A program made the position numbers and the translations under genes. This document shows positions 34,705-44,674 of a stretch of DNA of 64,000 nucleotides, one piece after another. The stretch covers positions 1 to 64,000 of the forward strand of contig JAHDID010000033.1 in NCBI GenBank assembly GCA_020630975.1, given 5' to 3'. Origin of the DNA: Verrucomicrobiota bacterium. Lineage in GTDB: Bacteria > Verrucomicrobiota > Verrucomicrobiia > Verrucomicrobiales > DEV007. How positions within the stretch are numbered: the stretch's first letter is position 1; each line of letters opens with the position of its first letter. The notes beneath the pieces were generated by a model. That model saw nothing but the letters and a program-made list of their open reading frames with translations. It had not been told where the DNA came from and made no database searches.

Positions 34705-36138
34705 TTAAGCGAGCAAATCTTTCACAACGTGGCCATGGACATCCGTTAACCGGAAATCACGGCCTTGGAAGCGATACACTAACTGCTCGTGATCGAAACC
34801 TAGCTGGTGCAGAATCGTGGCCTGTAGGTCGTGAACATGCACACCATTCTCTGCTACGTTGAATCCCAGTTCGTCTGAGGCTCCATATTCGTAGCCTGCT
34901 TTTAGGCCGCCACCTGCCATCCACATGGTGAAACAATCTGGGTAGTGATCGCGACCTAGATTATTACTCTTTGCGGTGCGACCCTCGCGGAATGGTGTGC
35001 GACCAAATTCGCCACCCCAGACGACTAGCGTATCGTCGAGCAACCCGCGCTCTTTCAGATCATTGATCAAAGCCGCGATCGGTTTGTCCATCGTCGCACA
35101 CTTCTTCGTGAGACCATCGGTAATCGCATTGCCACCACTGGTACCGTGGAAGTCCCAGCCCCAGTCAAAGAGCTGAACAAAGCGCACCCCCTGCTCGACT
35201 AATCGACGGGCTAGTAGACAATTGTTGGCCAGACTCGCCTGACCGGGCTGCGCCCCATAGGCCTCGAGTGTCTTGGGATTCTCCTTTGAGATATCCATAA
35301 CCTCGGGCACAGCTGTCTGCATACGGAAAGCTAACTCATACTGCGCGATACGAGTCAGCGTCTCGGGATCGCCCATCTCTGCGCTCTGCAACTCGTTCAG
35401 ATCGCGCAGCGCATCCAGAGTCTTGCGCCGCATCCCTCGGTTCATCCCCTGCGGGTCCGATGAGTAGAGCACCGGGTCCCCTTTGGAGCGACACTGGACG
35501 CCTTGGTAAACACTAGGCAAAAAGCCGGAGCCAAATGAATTCTTACCACCATTGGGTTGGGTACCACTAGAGATCAGGACTACAAAGCCAGGCAAATTCT
35601 CATTCTCCGAACCTAGACCATAGGTCACCCACGAACCCATCGACGGACGACCAGAGCGTGGCCCACCGGTGTAGATCAATAACTCAGCCGGAGCGTGGTT
35701 GAATTGGTCGGAGTGCATCGAGTGAACCATACACATCTCATCGGCAATACCGTGAAAGTGAGGTATCGCATCCGACATCCAGATCCCATTTTCGCCACAT
35801 TGCTTCCACTCGCGCGGCGAACCCATCAGCTTCGGCGTGCCGGAGGTAAAGGCGAATGTCTTGCCTTTGATAAACTCATCTGGGCACTCCTGATCGGTGC
35901 GTTTCACCAGCTCAGGTTTGTAGTCAAACATATCGAGGTTCGGCGGTGAACCTGTCATATGTAGGTAGATGACTCGCTTGGCCTTTCCAGGAAAGTGGCC
36001 GGGCTTCGGCGCTAGCGGGTTGACTACTTTTTCGTCGGCTAATAGTGAATTTAACGCTATACCTCCCAAGCCAGCTGCTGAGTGCTTCAGAAAATGTCGG
36101 CGGGTACCGAGTTGCAGTTTTTCTAGTCTTGGGTCCAT
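34705..36138 (-). CDS. DUF1501 protein, tandem copy 1
   Basis: A 477-residue Tat-exported DUF1501 protein (GTRRHFLKHSAAGLGG signal). Conserved stretches include VIYLHMTGSPPNLDMFD, WDFHG, VVWGGEFGRTPF, GRDHYPDCFTMWMAGGG and the YRFQGRDFRLTDVHGHVV tail. It is nearly identical to the next copy, with differences concentrated at the N-terminus, around SGGNAITDGLTKK (residues 330-345) and around AKSNN (390). It ends the operon that begins with the sigma factor at 43188. A 350-bp internal segment is identical in DNA to copy 2. Confidence 0.92.
   Translation of the reverse strand: MDPRLEKLQLGTRRHFLKHSAAGLGGIALNSLLADEKVVNPLAPKPGHFPGKAKRVIYLHMTGSPPNLDMFDYKPELVKRTDQECPDEFIKGKTFAFTSGTPKLMGSPREWKQCGENGIWMSDAIPHFHGIADEMCMVHSMHSDQFNHAPAELLIYTGGPRSGRPSMGSWVTYGLGSENENLPGFVVLISSGTQPNGGKNSFGSGFLPSVYQGVQCRSKGDPVLYSSDPQGMNRGMRRKTLDALRDLNELQSAEMGDPETLTRIAQYELAFRMQTAVPEVMDISKENPKTLEAYGAQPGQASLANNCLLARRLVEQGVRFVQLFDWGWDFHGTSGGNAITDGLTKKCATMDKPIAALINDLKERGLLDDTLVVWGGEFGRTPFREGRTAKSNNLGRDHYPDCFTMWMAGGGLKAGYEYGASDELGFNVAENGVHVHDLQATILHQLGFDHEQLVYRFQGRDFRLTDVHGHVVKDLLA
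35258..35607 (-). repeat. 350-bp perfect repeat, copy in DUF1501-1
   Basis: Identical base for base to 36738-37087, offset 1480 bp. The flanking parts of the two genes differ at many synonymous sites, so the identical tract is sharply bounded. Confidence 0.9.
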
Positions 36139-36184
36139 GGTTAGCGCTCTCTAGTTGTCGGTCAGCTGTAGGCTGCCTAAGTTG

Positions 36185-37618
36185 TTACGCGATCAAATCT
36201 TTTACTACGTGACCATGGACATCCGTAAGACGGAAATCCCTGCCTTGGAAGCGATAGACCAACTGCTCATGATCAAAACCTAACTGGTGGAGAATCGTGG
36301 CCTGTAGATCATGAATATGAACGCCATTCTCAGCCACATTGAAGCCCAATTCATCTGAAGCCCCGTACTCGTAACCACCTTTGATACCGCCGCCAGCCAT
36401 CCACATAGTAAAACAATCCGGGTAATGGTCTCGACCCAGCACCGAACCACCACTGGTGCGTCCCTCTCGGAATGGTGTGCGCCCAAACTCGCCTCCCCAA
36501 ACAATCAACGTTTCATCTAGTAAACCTCGCTCTTTTAAATCATTTATTAGAGCAGCAATAGGCTTATCCATTGTTGCGCACTTATTAGTCAAACCGTCGC
36601 GGATATCCTCTTTAGGATTTGTGCCGTGAAAGTCCCAGCCCCAGTCAAAGAGCTGAACAAAGCGTACCCCCTGCTCGACTAATCGACGGGCTAGTAGACA
36701 ATTGTTGGCCAGACTCGCTTGGCCGGGCTGCGCTCCGTAGGCCTCGAGTGTCTTGGGATTCTCCTTTGAGATATCCATAACCTCGGGCACAGCTGTCTGC
36801 ATACGGAAAGCTAACTCATACTGCGCGATACGAGTCAGCGTCTCGGGATCGCCCATCTCTGCGCTCTGCAACTCGTTCAGATCGCGCAGCGCATCCAGAG
36901 TCTTGCGCCGCATCCCTCGGTTCATCCCCTGCGGGTCCGATGAGTAGAGCACCGGGTCCCCTTTGGAGCGACACTGGACGCCTTGGTAAACACTAGGCAA
37001 AAAGCCGGAGCCAAATGAATTCTTACCACCATTGGGTTGGGTACCACTAGAGATCAGGACTACAAAGCCAGGCAAATTCTCATTCTCTGATCCAAGCCCA
37101 TAAGTCACCCACGAACCCATCGATGGACGACCGGAGCGTGGACCACCGGTGTAGATCAATAGCTCAGCCGGCGCGTGGTTGAATTGGTCGGAGTGCATCG
37201 AGTGAACCATACACATCTCATCGGCCACTCCGTGGAAATGCGGAACTGCATCCGACATCCAGATCCCATTTTTGCCGCATTGCTTCCACTCGCGCGGCGA
37301 ACCCATCAGCTTCGGGGTACCAGAGGTAAAGGCAAATGTTTTGCCTTTGATAAACTCATCTGGGCACTCCTGATCGGTGCGTTTCACCAGCTCAGGTTTG
37401 TAGTCAAACATATCGAGGTTCGGCGGTGAACCTGTCATATGTAGGTAGATGACTCGCTTGGCCTTTCCAGGGAAGTGACCTTGCTTGGGAGCAAGCGGGT
37501 TCACCACCTTCTCGTTGGCGAGTAATGAATTCAGCGCAATACCACCCAGGCCAGCCGCTGAATTTCTCAGGAAGTGACGACGGGTACCAAGTTGAAGTTT
37601 TTCTAGTCGTGGGTCCAT
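36185..37618 (-). CDS. DUF1501 protein, tandem copy 2
   Basis: A second 477-residue DUF1501 paralogue with the same Tat signal form (GTRRHFLRNSAAGLGG) and the same motifs as copy 1. It precedes copy 1 by 46 bp and follows the DUF1549/DUF1553 gene by 37 bp on the minus strand, so the three are one unit. The usual arrangement is one DUF1501 per DUF1549/DUF1553 gene; the extra copy arose by tandem duplication with later homogenisation of the middle. Copy-specific residues (NPKEDIRDGL, RTSGGSVLG) cluster at surface-like loops, which suggests that the two are not simply redundant. Confidence 0.92.
   Translation of the reverse strand: MDPRLEKLQLGTRRHFLRNSAAGLGGIALNSLLANEKVVNPLAPKQGHFPGKAKRVIYLHMTGSPPNLDMFDYKPELVKRTDQECPDEFIKGKTFAFTSGTPKLMGSPREWKQCGKNGIWMSDAVPHFHGVADEMCMVHSMHSDQFNHAPAELLIYTGGPRSGRPSMGSWVTYGLGSENENLPGFVVLISSGTQPNGGKNSFGSGFLPSVYQGVQCRSKGDPVLYSSDPQGMNRGMRRKTLDALRDLNELQSAEMGDPETLTRIAQYELAFRMQTAVPEVMDISKENPKTLEAYGAQPGQASLANNCLLARRLVEQGVRFVQLFDWGWDFHGTNPKEDIRDGLTNKCATMDKPIAALINDLKERGLLDETLIVWGGEFGRTPFREGRTSGGSVLGRDHYPDCFTMWMAGGGIKGGYEYGASDELGFNVAENGVHIHDLQATILHQLGFDHEQLVYRFQGRDFRLTDVHGHVVKDLIA
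36738..37087 (-). repeat. 350-bp perfect repeat, copy in DUF1501-2
   Basis: Partner of 35258-35607; see that entry. The first mismatches are at 36737 (versus 35257) and 37088 (versus 35608). Confidence 0.9.
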
Positions 37619-37655
37619 GGTTAATGTTCTCTAGTTGTCGGTCAGTTACTGCCAT

Positions 37656-40600
37656 TTACCGCTTCAAAAATATCTCGTCCAAATTCAGCACCACATTGCC
37701 GACCACTGTCCAGGCGGCGAGCTCTGCCACATCGGCACCTGCTGGAGCAGCTCCGATTGGCATTGTGGCCATTTGCTTGGCTGCGGCGGCATCGGCCTGA
37801 TACTCATCGTACACATCGGCGAGTAGGGCGGTGACTCTCTCGATCTCACTCGCTCTCGGCTCGCGCACCAGCGCTCTGCGCCACACGTAGCGGATCCGGT
37901 CTGCGGTGGTTTCACCACCTTCGGCGACAGCCTTTCTGGCTAGCGACTGTGCTGCCTCGACGTAGACTGGATCATTCAGCGTCACCAAGGCCTGTAGCGG
38001 GGTATTGGTCCTACCCCGACGGGACACACATACCTCTCGATTCGGCGCGTCGAATGTGGCCATACTCGGGTAAGGGCTCGACCGGCGCCACGATGTATAG
38101 ATACCGCGACGGAATTTATCTTCGCCGGCGCTGGTCTTCCAATCGGTCGCCCCTCCAAAAGCGGCTTTTAGCCCCAGATTGGGCTGAGGAGGATTCACTG
38201 GCGGGCCATACATCTTATCACTGAGCAGACCGCTTACGAACAGCGCCTGATCTCGCACCATCGCTGCTGATACGCGAAATCGTGGACCTCTGGCATACAG
38301 TCGATTGAAAGGATCTTCCTCGAGCAATTCCGGATCTGCCTCGGTCTTCTGCCTATAGGTAGCAGAGGTGACCATCAGCTTGAGCAGGCGCTTCACATCC
38401 CAGTCTTTTTGGAATTCGGTAGCCATCCAGTCGAGCATCTCCGGGTGGCTCGGCAGCTCCCCCTGCGATCCAAACTCCTCGCTGGTCTGCACGATACCCG
38501 TGCCAAAGATGTGCTCCCAAAAGCGATTCACCAACACACGTGCAGTCAGAGGATTTTCCTGATCCATCAGCCATTGTGCGAGACCGAGACGATTATTAGG
38601 CGAGCCCTCTGCCATCGGGTGAAACACAGCAGGCACTGCCTTCTTCAGCTCGTGAGTGGTGTTTAGGTAATTGCCACGCACCTGCAGCTTGGTTGTGCGC
38701 TCCTTGTCCTGCTCCACTTCGCGCATGATCGGCACTGTCGTACTTGGCTTAGCATCTCTGAGCTGTTTTTCCTGCGAGGCGAGCTGCTGCCTAGCCCCAT
38801 CGAGCTCCTTGGCAATCGTGCGGTAAAAGGTCGCGATCTTTTTCTCTTCGTCAGCCGTTCGAGATGGCTTACTGACCAGCACCCGGATACCTGCCGGAAT
38901 GACAGCCCACGCCGTCAGATCTTTATCTGTAGTAGAGGCTAGACGAAAGTGCGTGAGCATGTGCTGCCCATACTTCGACTGTTGATAGAGCTTCACCATT
39001 AGCTCGCCCTCTCCCAGTTCTACCGGGCTAGGTAGTGTTAGCGTCAGTTGATTGACCTGCCCCGTGCGCCCTGCGATCGCCCAGCCTGAAGCGTTATTAA
39101 GCTTCTCCAATACCTGCTTAGCCGGAAAACCATTTTGCTCGTGATTCGCAAAAGCGGCCGAAAAATTCAATTGCTTGGCACCCGTCAAAGCAAACTCTTT
39201 ACTCGGGCTTGGCACATCGCCTGGCGACTCGTCCCATATCACGTTCTTTTCCGCATCCAGCACCTCGACTCGATACCCCTTTAGACGAGACTCCAGATTG
39301 CCATCGGTACGATTCCATACCTTGATCGCATCGATTAGCTTCACCTCCCCTAGGTCGATCTCCAGCCATGGATCTGTTTCGCTATTGGTATGAGTCACCG
39401 AGTTTTTGCTGTAGTCACCATCGGTATTACCATCGATCGCTCTACCCACCGCACCACCGTATCCAGTGGAACTCTGGGTGGCCTTACCTTGGCGAGCGAC
39501 ATTCACCCCTTGGCTGAATACTTCGACCTCTGCTAGGTGGAGCAGTTTAGCTTTCCCGGGGTTCACGACTTTCACATAGCGCCCCTTCAGCGCCTGACTG
39601 TCGCCTATCGGCTCCCAGCGGGCTTCGACTTTGGATAGCACAAAGTTACTTACCTGATCGGGAGAGATATCGATTTTCAGTCCGGTGATCTCAGTCGGCT
39701 TAGTTTGGTAGACTAGATCGTAGGTCCCTGTCTTCGGTCGATCCCCCTCCAGCGTGAGCCAGCCGTCTTCGCCGATCTTCAGGTTACCGCCCTGTGCCGT
39801 GGCCGCAGCTAGTGGCGTCCAGTCCGGCTGTGCTTTTAGCCCCGCCAGCCACTGCTGTCTCGAGGTATCGATAGCCGGTGTATCCGCATTTAGCGTTTTC
39901 TTCAGAGCTTCGATTGATTTCGACAGCTGCTCTTTTCTAGCTATTTGCTCATCGGTCCAGATCTCGAGCAGAGGGCTCTCGTCTCGGCGGTCGGCGTCCT
40001 CAGATTGGTTGAAGTAATCAAACATCTGGAAATACTCATCGTGTGTCAGCGGGTCATACTTGTGAGTATGACACTGGGCGCAGGCCATAGTCGTGCCCAT
40101 CCATACCTCCATAGTAGTATTGACCCGATCGACGACGGCAGCGTTGCGAAACTCTTCGTCCTGAGTGCCGCCTTCGTTATTTGTCAGCGTATTGCGGTGA
40201 AAGGCGGTAGCGATGAGCTGATCATCACTCGGCTCCGGCACTAGATCGCCAGCGATCTGGTCGATCGTGAATTGATCGAAAGGCTGGTTACGATTGAATG
40301 CCTGAATCACCCAATCGCGATAGGCCCAGATGGTACGTGGCCGATCGTCGGCATAGCCTGCCGAATCGGCGTAGCGCGCCATATCCAGCCAAAACTCGGC
40401 CCATCTCTCACCATAGGTAGGCTGAGCCAATAGGCGATCGACATAGCGCTCGTAAGCACCCGCCTCCTTATCATTCACAAACTCCTGCGCCTGCTCCCAG
40501 GTAGGGGGTACGCCCAGCAGATCTAGCGATGCCCTGCGAGCCAGCGTCAGCCGATCTGCCTGGTCCGATGGTGCCAGCCCCTCGCTGGCCAGGCGGCGCT

Positions 40601-41063
40601 GGATAAAGGAATCGATCTCATTGTGCTGTAGCCAGTCTTTCTGCGCGATCGCGGGCACCTCAGGGCGGGTCGGTTTTTCGTAAGCCCAGTGTTTGGCATA
40701 GTGAGCACCCTGCTCGACCCAGCGCTCCAGCAGTGCGATCTCATCTTTGGTCAGCGGCTTGCCTTTTCCCGGAGGCGGCATGATCTCGTCTTCATCATCA
40801 GTGACGACACGATAGATCGTTTCACTATCTTCGGCATTCCCCGGAACGATAGCGGCATAGCCACCTAGATCCTCTGTCGCTCCCTCGTAGGTATCGAGTC
40901 GCAGATCGGCAGCGCGCTCCTCTTCATCGGGACCGTGACAGGCAAAACACTTACCGGACAGGATCGGACGGATATCGCGATTAAAATCGATTTCAGCCTC
41001 TTCCCCACGCAACACTGGGGAAAGAAAACAAATAGCGGTAATAAACAGATATAAACGATGCAT
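37656..41063 (-). CDS. Planctomycete cytochrome + DUF1549 + discoidin-like + DUF1553 protein
   Basis: A 1135-residue exported protein. The signal peptide ends near VLRGEEAE; the haem-type motif CFACHG (C39, C42, H43) is followed by DUF1549 ([44 protein letters not shown]). A coiled-coil-like stretch and a galactose-binding, F5/8C-like module at about 510-640 ([42 protein letters not shown]) follow, and the protein ends with DUF1553 ([20 protein letters not shown] to [15 protein letters not shown]). The carbohydrate-binding-type module suggests action on glycans outside the cytoplasm; no catalysis is proven for these domains. It is the third gene of the sigma-factor operon. Confidence 0.9.
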   Translation of the reverse strand: MHRLYLFITAICFLSPVLRGEEAEIDFNRDIRPILSGKCFACHGPDEEERAADLRLDTYEGATEDLGGYAAIVPGNAEDSETIYRVVTDDEDEIMPPPGKGKPLTKDEIALLERWVEQGAHYAKHWAYEKPTRPEVPAIAQKDWLQHNEIDSFIQRRLASEGLAPSDQADRLTLARRASLDLLGVPPTWEQAQEFVNDKEAGAYERYVDRLLAQPTYGERWAEFWLDMARYADSAGYADDRPRTIWAYRDWVIQAFNRNQPFDQFTIDQIAGDLVPEPSDDQLIATAFHRNTLTNNEGGTQDEEFRNAAVVDRVNTTMEVWMGTTMACAQCHTHKYDPLTHDEYFQMFDYFNQSEDADRRDESPLLEIWTDEQIARKEQLSKSIEALKKTLNADTPAIDTSRQQWLAGLKAQPDWTPLAAATAQGGNLKIGEDGWLTLEGDRPKTGTYDLVYQTKPTEITGLKIDISPDQVSNFVLSKVEARWEPIGDSQALKGRYVKVVNPGKAKLLHLAEVEVFSQGVNVARQGKATQSSTGYGGAVGRAIDGNTDGDYSKNSVTHTNSETDPWLEIDLGEVKLIDAIKVWNRTDGNLESRLKGYRVEVLDAEKNVIWDESPGDVPSPSKEFALTGAKQLNFSAAFANHEQNGFPAKQVLEKLNNASGWAIAGRTGQVNQLTLTLPSPVELGEGELMVKLYQQSKYGQHMLTHFRLASTTDKDLTAWAVIPAGIRVLVSKPSRTADEEKKIATFYRTIAKELDGARQQLASQEKQLRDAKPSTTVPIMREVEQDKERTTKLQVRGNYLNTTHELKKAVPAVFHPMAEGSPNNRLGLAQWLMDQENPLTARVLVNRFWEHIFGTGIVQTSEEFGSQGELPSHPEMLDWMATEFQKDWDVKRLLKLMVTSATYRQKTEADPELLEEDPFNRLYARGPRFRVSAAMVRDQALFVSGLLSDKMYGPPVNPPQPNLGLKAAFGGATDWKTSAGEDKFRRGIYTSWRRSSPYPSMATFDAPNREVCVSRRGRTNTPLQALVTLNDPVYVEAAQSLARKAVAEGGETTADRIRYVWRRALVREPRASEIERVTALLADVYDEYQADAAAAKQMATMPIGAAPAGADVAELAAWTVVGNVVLNLDEIFLKR

Positions 41064-41085
41064 AGCTGATGTATCTAAAAGAATT

Positions 41086-42645
41086 CTAATTACTTTGATT
41101 GGCGATCCAAAGAGTCGAAGGTCTCCCCGACTCGACTAACCGGCGAATCTCTTCTGCAGATAGGGAGCGATCCCATATCGAAAACTCATCAATTCGGCCT
41201 CGAAACCCTCGCTTCAATACTTGACCCCACTCTGGGTCGGCTAGCCAGTTACCAATGCGGCACAATCCCGGACGCATATATGCGGAACTATCGAAAAATC
41301 CCGCACCTAGAGAATGACCATTGACGTAGCAGGTCGACTCTCCGCCCATCTCCACCGTAGTCGCCACATGCACCCACTCTCCCGTAGGCACCACAGGCCG
41401 AGGATGTGTCCTCAGATCAGTCTGCTCGTGCAGGCCCAACCAAAGCTGCCCTGTCCGGCCTATCTGCCAGTGCACAGCTCCCCGCTCCCAACCATTGGAA
41501 TCAAAGATCGCATTAATGCTATAGTCATAGCGATCGACTTTGATCCACGCGCTAAAGGATAGAGCTTTGTATTTCCCCGGCATATCGATTTCGACATAAT
41601 CCGAATCCCTATCAAACAGTAACCCCCACTTACCACACCAGCGCCCTCGCACCCAGCGGGCACCGACGATCTTGCCATCTGAGACTACAGGACTAGCCGC
41701 ACTATTGCGCAGCACTTTAGGCAGCTCACTATCTCGCTCGAAACGATAGTGGCCTATCAAACCCGCCTGCTGCTCGATCTCCTGAGTGAACTGGTGCCAA
41801 TTGCTATAGCCTATCGATCCAGGAGTCGGAAAATCATCGCCAGAGCGCTGCTCGACTGCACTCAGCTCACCACTGCTATAGCCTATCGACTGGCCTTCAT
41901 ATACCGACGATCTCACCTGCTGAGAGGCGGGGTCGATCGCATCCACCTGCCCGGTGAAAACATGTAGCTCGCTATCGCCACTCTCGGGCTCCACGACCAA
42001 GCCAAACTCGGTACCGAGATCCTCATAATCTATACCCGGACTACGGATCGTAAATCCCTGCCCACTGGGCGGCACGATCGCTCTGACCAGACCACCAGAC
42101 AGCTTGACATTCATATCGTCCTGAATGGTAAACGAAGCAGGTGACTGAACGACAAAGTCAGTGCCATTGGCAAAGCGTAGATGCACAGCGCCCTCCTCCA
42201 GCTCATAGCTCCCGGGGCTGAACCGCACCTCGTCTGGGCCCATACCCGATGCGTACTTGGCCCCAGCGGTATTCACACTGAGCGCCACAAACTCGCTGCC
42301 CGCGGTCTCACCCGGTATATCGACCACTACCGCAGACGGATCGCGATCCAGCATCTGCCAGCCCGCCCATACCACCGCTAGAGCCGCTATCGCCCATGGC
42401 AGGAGTTTCGGTAGTAGCGATATCTGCCGCGCAGCAGAGGTAGAGACATCTGCCTCGCGCATAAAAGCCGGAGTCGCCTCACGCTGAGACAGTCCCTCGT
42501 CGATAGTCGCCATCAGGCGGTAGTACTGCCGTGCCTCAGTACTACCCTCGAGCACTTGCTCCAGCTCAGCCAGCTCGGCAGGAGCGAACCCAGCGGCATC
42601 GCCATCGAAGTATTTCGCTATTAGATTTTTCTGCTGCTCAGTCAT
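41086..42645 (-). CDS. FecR-like transmembrane regulator with LamG domain
   Basis: A 519-residue protein with three parts. A cytoplasmic N-terminus of about 75 residues (AELAELEQVLEGSTEARQYY) has the look of an anti-sigma interaction segment. One membrane span (LLPWAIAALAVVWAGW, about residues 80-95) leads to a FecR domain (about 150-270; LRFANGTDFVVQSPASF, LGTEFGLVV, VFTGQVDA). The C-terminus is a LamG/concanavalin-like lectin domain (about 330-500; ALSFSAWIKVDRYD, WVHVATTVEMGGESTCYVNG). It lies 15 bp after the sigma factor gene. The natural reading is a membrane sensor that senses glycan through LamG and controls the adjacent sigma factor. Confidence 0.87.
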   Translation of the reverse strand: MTEQQKNLIAKYFDGDAAGFAPAELAELEQVLEGSTEARQYYRLMATIDEGLSQREATPAFMREADVSTSAARQISLLPKLLPWAIAALAVVWAGWQMLDRDPSAVVVDIPGETAGSEFVALSVNTAGAKYASGMGPDEVRFSPGSYELEEGAVHLRFANGTDFVVQSPASFTIQDDMNVKLSGGLVRAIVPPSGQGFTIRSPGIDYEDLGTEFGLVVEPESGDSELHVFTGQVDAIDPASQQVRSSVYEGQSIGYSSGELSAVEQRSGDDFPTPGSIGYSNWHQFTQEIEQQAGLIGHYRFERDSELPKVLRNSAASPVVSDGKIVGARWVRGRWCGKWGLLFDRDSDYVEIDMPGKYKALSFSAWIKVDRYDYSINAIFDSNGWERGAVHWQIGRTGQLWLGLHEQTDLRTHPRPVVPTGEWVHVATTVEMGGESTCYVNGHSLGAGFFDSSAYMRPGLCRIGNWLADPEWGQVLKRGFRGRIDEFSIWDRSLSAEEIRRLVESGRPSTLWIANQSN

Positions 42646-42660
42646 TGTCTCCCTACTTCC

Positions 42661-43188
42661 TCAATGCGCTGCCACTGTCGATTCGATACATTTGGCTAGG
42701 ACCTGCCGGATGCGTCTCAGCTCTTGGTAGGCGGCATTAGGTTTCTTGTTCATCTCGCCAGCTAGATCCTGGATAGAGGCTCCCGGCTGGTAAGCTCGCT
42801 CCACCAGCTCTCGCTTCCGCGTAGGGAGTTTACCCAGGCAGAGGTCTAGAGCAGACAGCCACTGGTCCTGGGCTGCGCCTCCCTCCTCCTGTGCCTCCGT
42901 CACGATCTTTTCGACCAGATCATCACTCAGCACTAGGCGATCGCGCGCCTGAGTCTGGCGATATTTGAGGATCTCGTAGCGAGCGATCACACACAGCCAT
43001 GGGCCAAAGCCTACCTCGGCATCCTCCAGCTCGCCAAACTTTCTCCACGCGACGAGACTCACCTCCTGCATGACCTCAGTCACATCCTGAGCACTCGGCA
43101 CGCCACCACGAATGTATGCACGCACCGACGGCTCATGCTGTGCCAGCAGGCGCATAAAGGTCTCGTGCTGTGAGGTATCGTCTCCCAT
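42661..43188 (-). CDS. ECF-type RNA polymerase sigma factor
   Basis: A 175-residue sigma-70 family protein of the kind abundant in Planctomycetota and Verrucomicrobiota. Region 2 is seen as RAYIRGGVPSAQDVTEVMQEVSLVAWRKF then GFGPWLCVIARYEILKYRQ, and region 4 as LPTRKRELVERAYQPGASIQDLAGEM then NAAYQELRRIRQVLAKCIE. Extra N-terminal signals are absent. It heads an operon of FecR/LamG regulator, DUF1549/DUF1553 and two DUF1501 genes, so these genes are probably under its control, at least by autoregulation. The 21-bp-period repeat lies 84 bp upstream of its start. Confidence 0.9.
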   Translation of the reverse strand: MGDDTSQHETFMRLLAQHEPSVRAYIRGGVPSAQDVTEVMQEVSLVAWRKFGELEDAEVGFGPWLCVIARYEILKYRQTQARDRLVLSDDLVEKIVTEAQEEGGAAQDQWLSALDLCLGKLPTRKRELVERAYQPGASIQDLAGEMNKKPNAAYQELRRIRQVLAKCIESTVAAH

Positions 43189-43271
43189 CTACAAGGTACC
43201 AACGAAGTTCACGCTTTTCTGACAAAATAAGTGAACTTTTTCGCGGGACCCTGCCTTACCCACTCAAATTC

Positions 43272-43303
43272 AATAGGGTACAGTTTTGACTCAATAGGGT
43301 ACA
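43272..43303 (-). repeat. Direct repeat of 21-bp period upstream of the sigma factor gene
   Basis: AATAGGGTACA at 43272-43282 and again at 43293-43303 (TGTACCCTATT on the minus strand), 21 bp apart. It is the second copy of the element before recF, with matching flanks (ATTGTACC... and ...TTGAATTT) on the minus strand. It begins 11 bp after the adenylate-kinase-like gene. Confidence 0.7.
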
Positions 43304-43314
43304 ATCCCAAAAAA

Positions 43315-44541
43315 TCAATGCCCACGACGGATGTCTGAGCCCTCGAAAAAGACGTGAATCCTCCAGACCCATTGGTCATCACACTCGATCTTGCCTGACC
43401 ACCATTTGAAGCGCTTGGGGATCTGCTCCTTAGTCTTGTCGACCCGAGCGCGAAATCCTCGCTCGGAAAAAATGTCGATCAACATCGACAGCGAGAGCGG
43501 ATCCTCGAACACCGGATCGATCGAGCTGACCACTGACTGCCCCGAGATGGCGTGACGCTCGATGATGGGCATGAAGTTTTTCTGAATGATCTCCACCACG
43601 CGAGAAAACATCTCCGAATGCTCTCGCTCGTAGCTATCGAGACGGCGCACCAGCTCCTGACGCGCGTGCACCACGATCTCGCTAGCCAGCGGTATCTCGC
43701 GCAGCCGATCAAAGGTGCGCGAGTCGAGCTCGAGCGAGCTCTGGTACTGCAGCTCCTCGTAGATATTTTCCTCGACCTCAGCGATCGGGCCTTCCGCATT
43801 GATGAAATGGTAGAAAAACTGCGACCTGAGCGACTGCAGGGCATCCCAGGTTTTTTCTTTAAAGGTCTGGTAGCGGCGCTGTGCACGCTCGACGTCGAGG
43901 TCGGTGGCACGCAGCTCCTTCAGCTCGCCGATGCCGGTCTTCTCGACCTTTTTATTGTGCTCAGCGATCTGGCGCCCGCGGAATAGCTGACGCTCGATAC
44001 TGGTCCCCTCTTCGACAAACAGCACCATGGCATGGATCGTCGGCTTGCGGAAATGCTGGGCCAGTGCGGTATCGCGAAACTCGCGGTGCAGTGCATTGAT
44101 CTTGGCCACGAGTAGGCGCAGACACTCCACCTGCACCTGAGTGCGCGGAAAGCCATCGAGCACCGCTCCATCGCGGTAGTCCTCCTTGAGGATCTCGCGA
44201 AACAGGATGCCGACCACCTCGCGATCGCCGACCATGCGCCCCTGATCGATCAGCGCCCGCATCTCCGGAGTATTCAGCAGCGAGCTGACGACGACCGGCG
44301 GACAGGTGAAACCCCGCGCCTCCATGATGAATTGCGTATTAGTTCCCTTACCAGCGCCCGGTGCACCGCCGAGCAGGATGATCTCTTTGGGGAAACGCAG
44401 ATTCTCATGCCCCAGCTCCTGCTCGAGCTGCTCCCACACAGAGTTAAAGATCAGCCTCGCATCTTTGATCTCGAGATCCGCAGAGGATAGCGTAGGCACT
44501 GGCTCGGTAGCCATGGAGATAGGTGACGTCGGGTCGGACAT
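43315..44541 (-). CDS. Adenylate kinase-like protein with long C-terminal extension
   Basis: A 408-residue protein. Residues 50-270 are a nucleoside-monophosphate-kinase domain: P-loop GAPGAGKGT (59-67), VVSSLLNTPEMRALIDQGRM in the NMP-binding region and DGFPRT (129-134). Ordinary adenylate kinases have 180-220 residues; here an N-terminal tail of 50 and a C-terminal part of about 130 (from LREIPLASEIVVHARQELV on) are extra. The C-terminal part is unassigned. The zinc-type lid is not evident. Because the domain is distorted by the extensions, it may be a dedicated phosphotransferase rather than the housekeeping Adk. Divergent from the zinc-ribbon membrane protein. Confidence 0.85.
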   Translation of the reverse strand: MSDPTSPISMATEPVPTLSSADLEIKDARLIFNSVWEQLEQELGHENLRFPKEIILLGGAPGAGKGTNTQFIMEARGFTCPPVVVSSLLNTPEMRALIDQGRMVGDREVVGILFREILKEDYRDGAVLDGFPRTQVQVECLRLLVAKINALHREFRDTALAQHFRKPTIHAMVLFVEEGTSIERQLFRGRQIAEHNKKVEKTGIGELKELRATDLDVERAQRRYQTFKEKTWDALQSLRSQFFYHFINAEGPIAEVEENIYEELQYQSSLELDSRTFDRLREIPLASEIVVHARQELVRRLDSYEREHSEMFSRVVEIIQKNFMPIIERHAISGQSVVSSIDPVFEDPLSLSMLIDIFSERGFRARVDKTKEQIPKRFKWWSGKIECDDQWVWRIHVFFEGSDIRRGH

Positions 44542-44674
44542 GGGATCGAAAAGCGAGAATATGAAGCCAATCTCTCAGCGAGTAAAGCCGCCATTGATAA
44601 TCAACGTGCCGCCGAATGCCCTCGCCTCGTTGAAAATATTTTATAATTTCCATAACAAGGATATCTTTGCCCGC

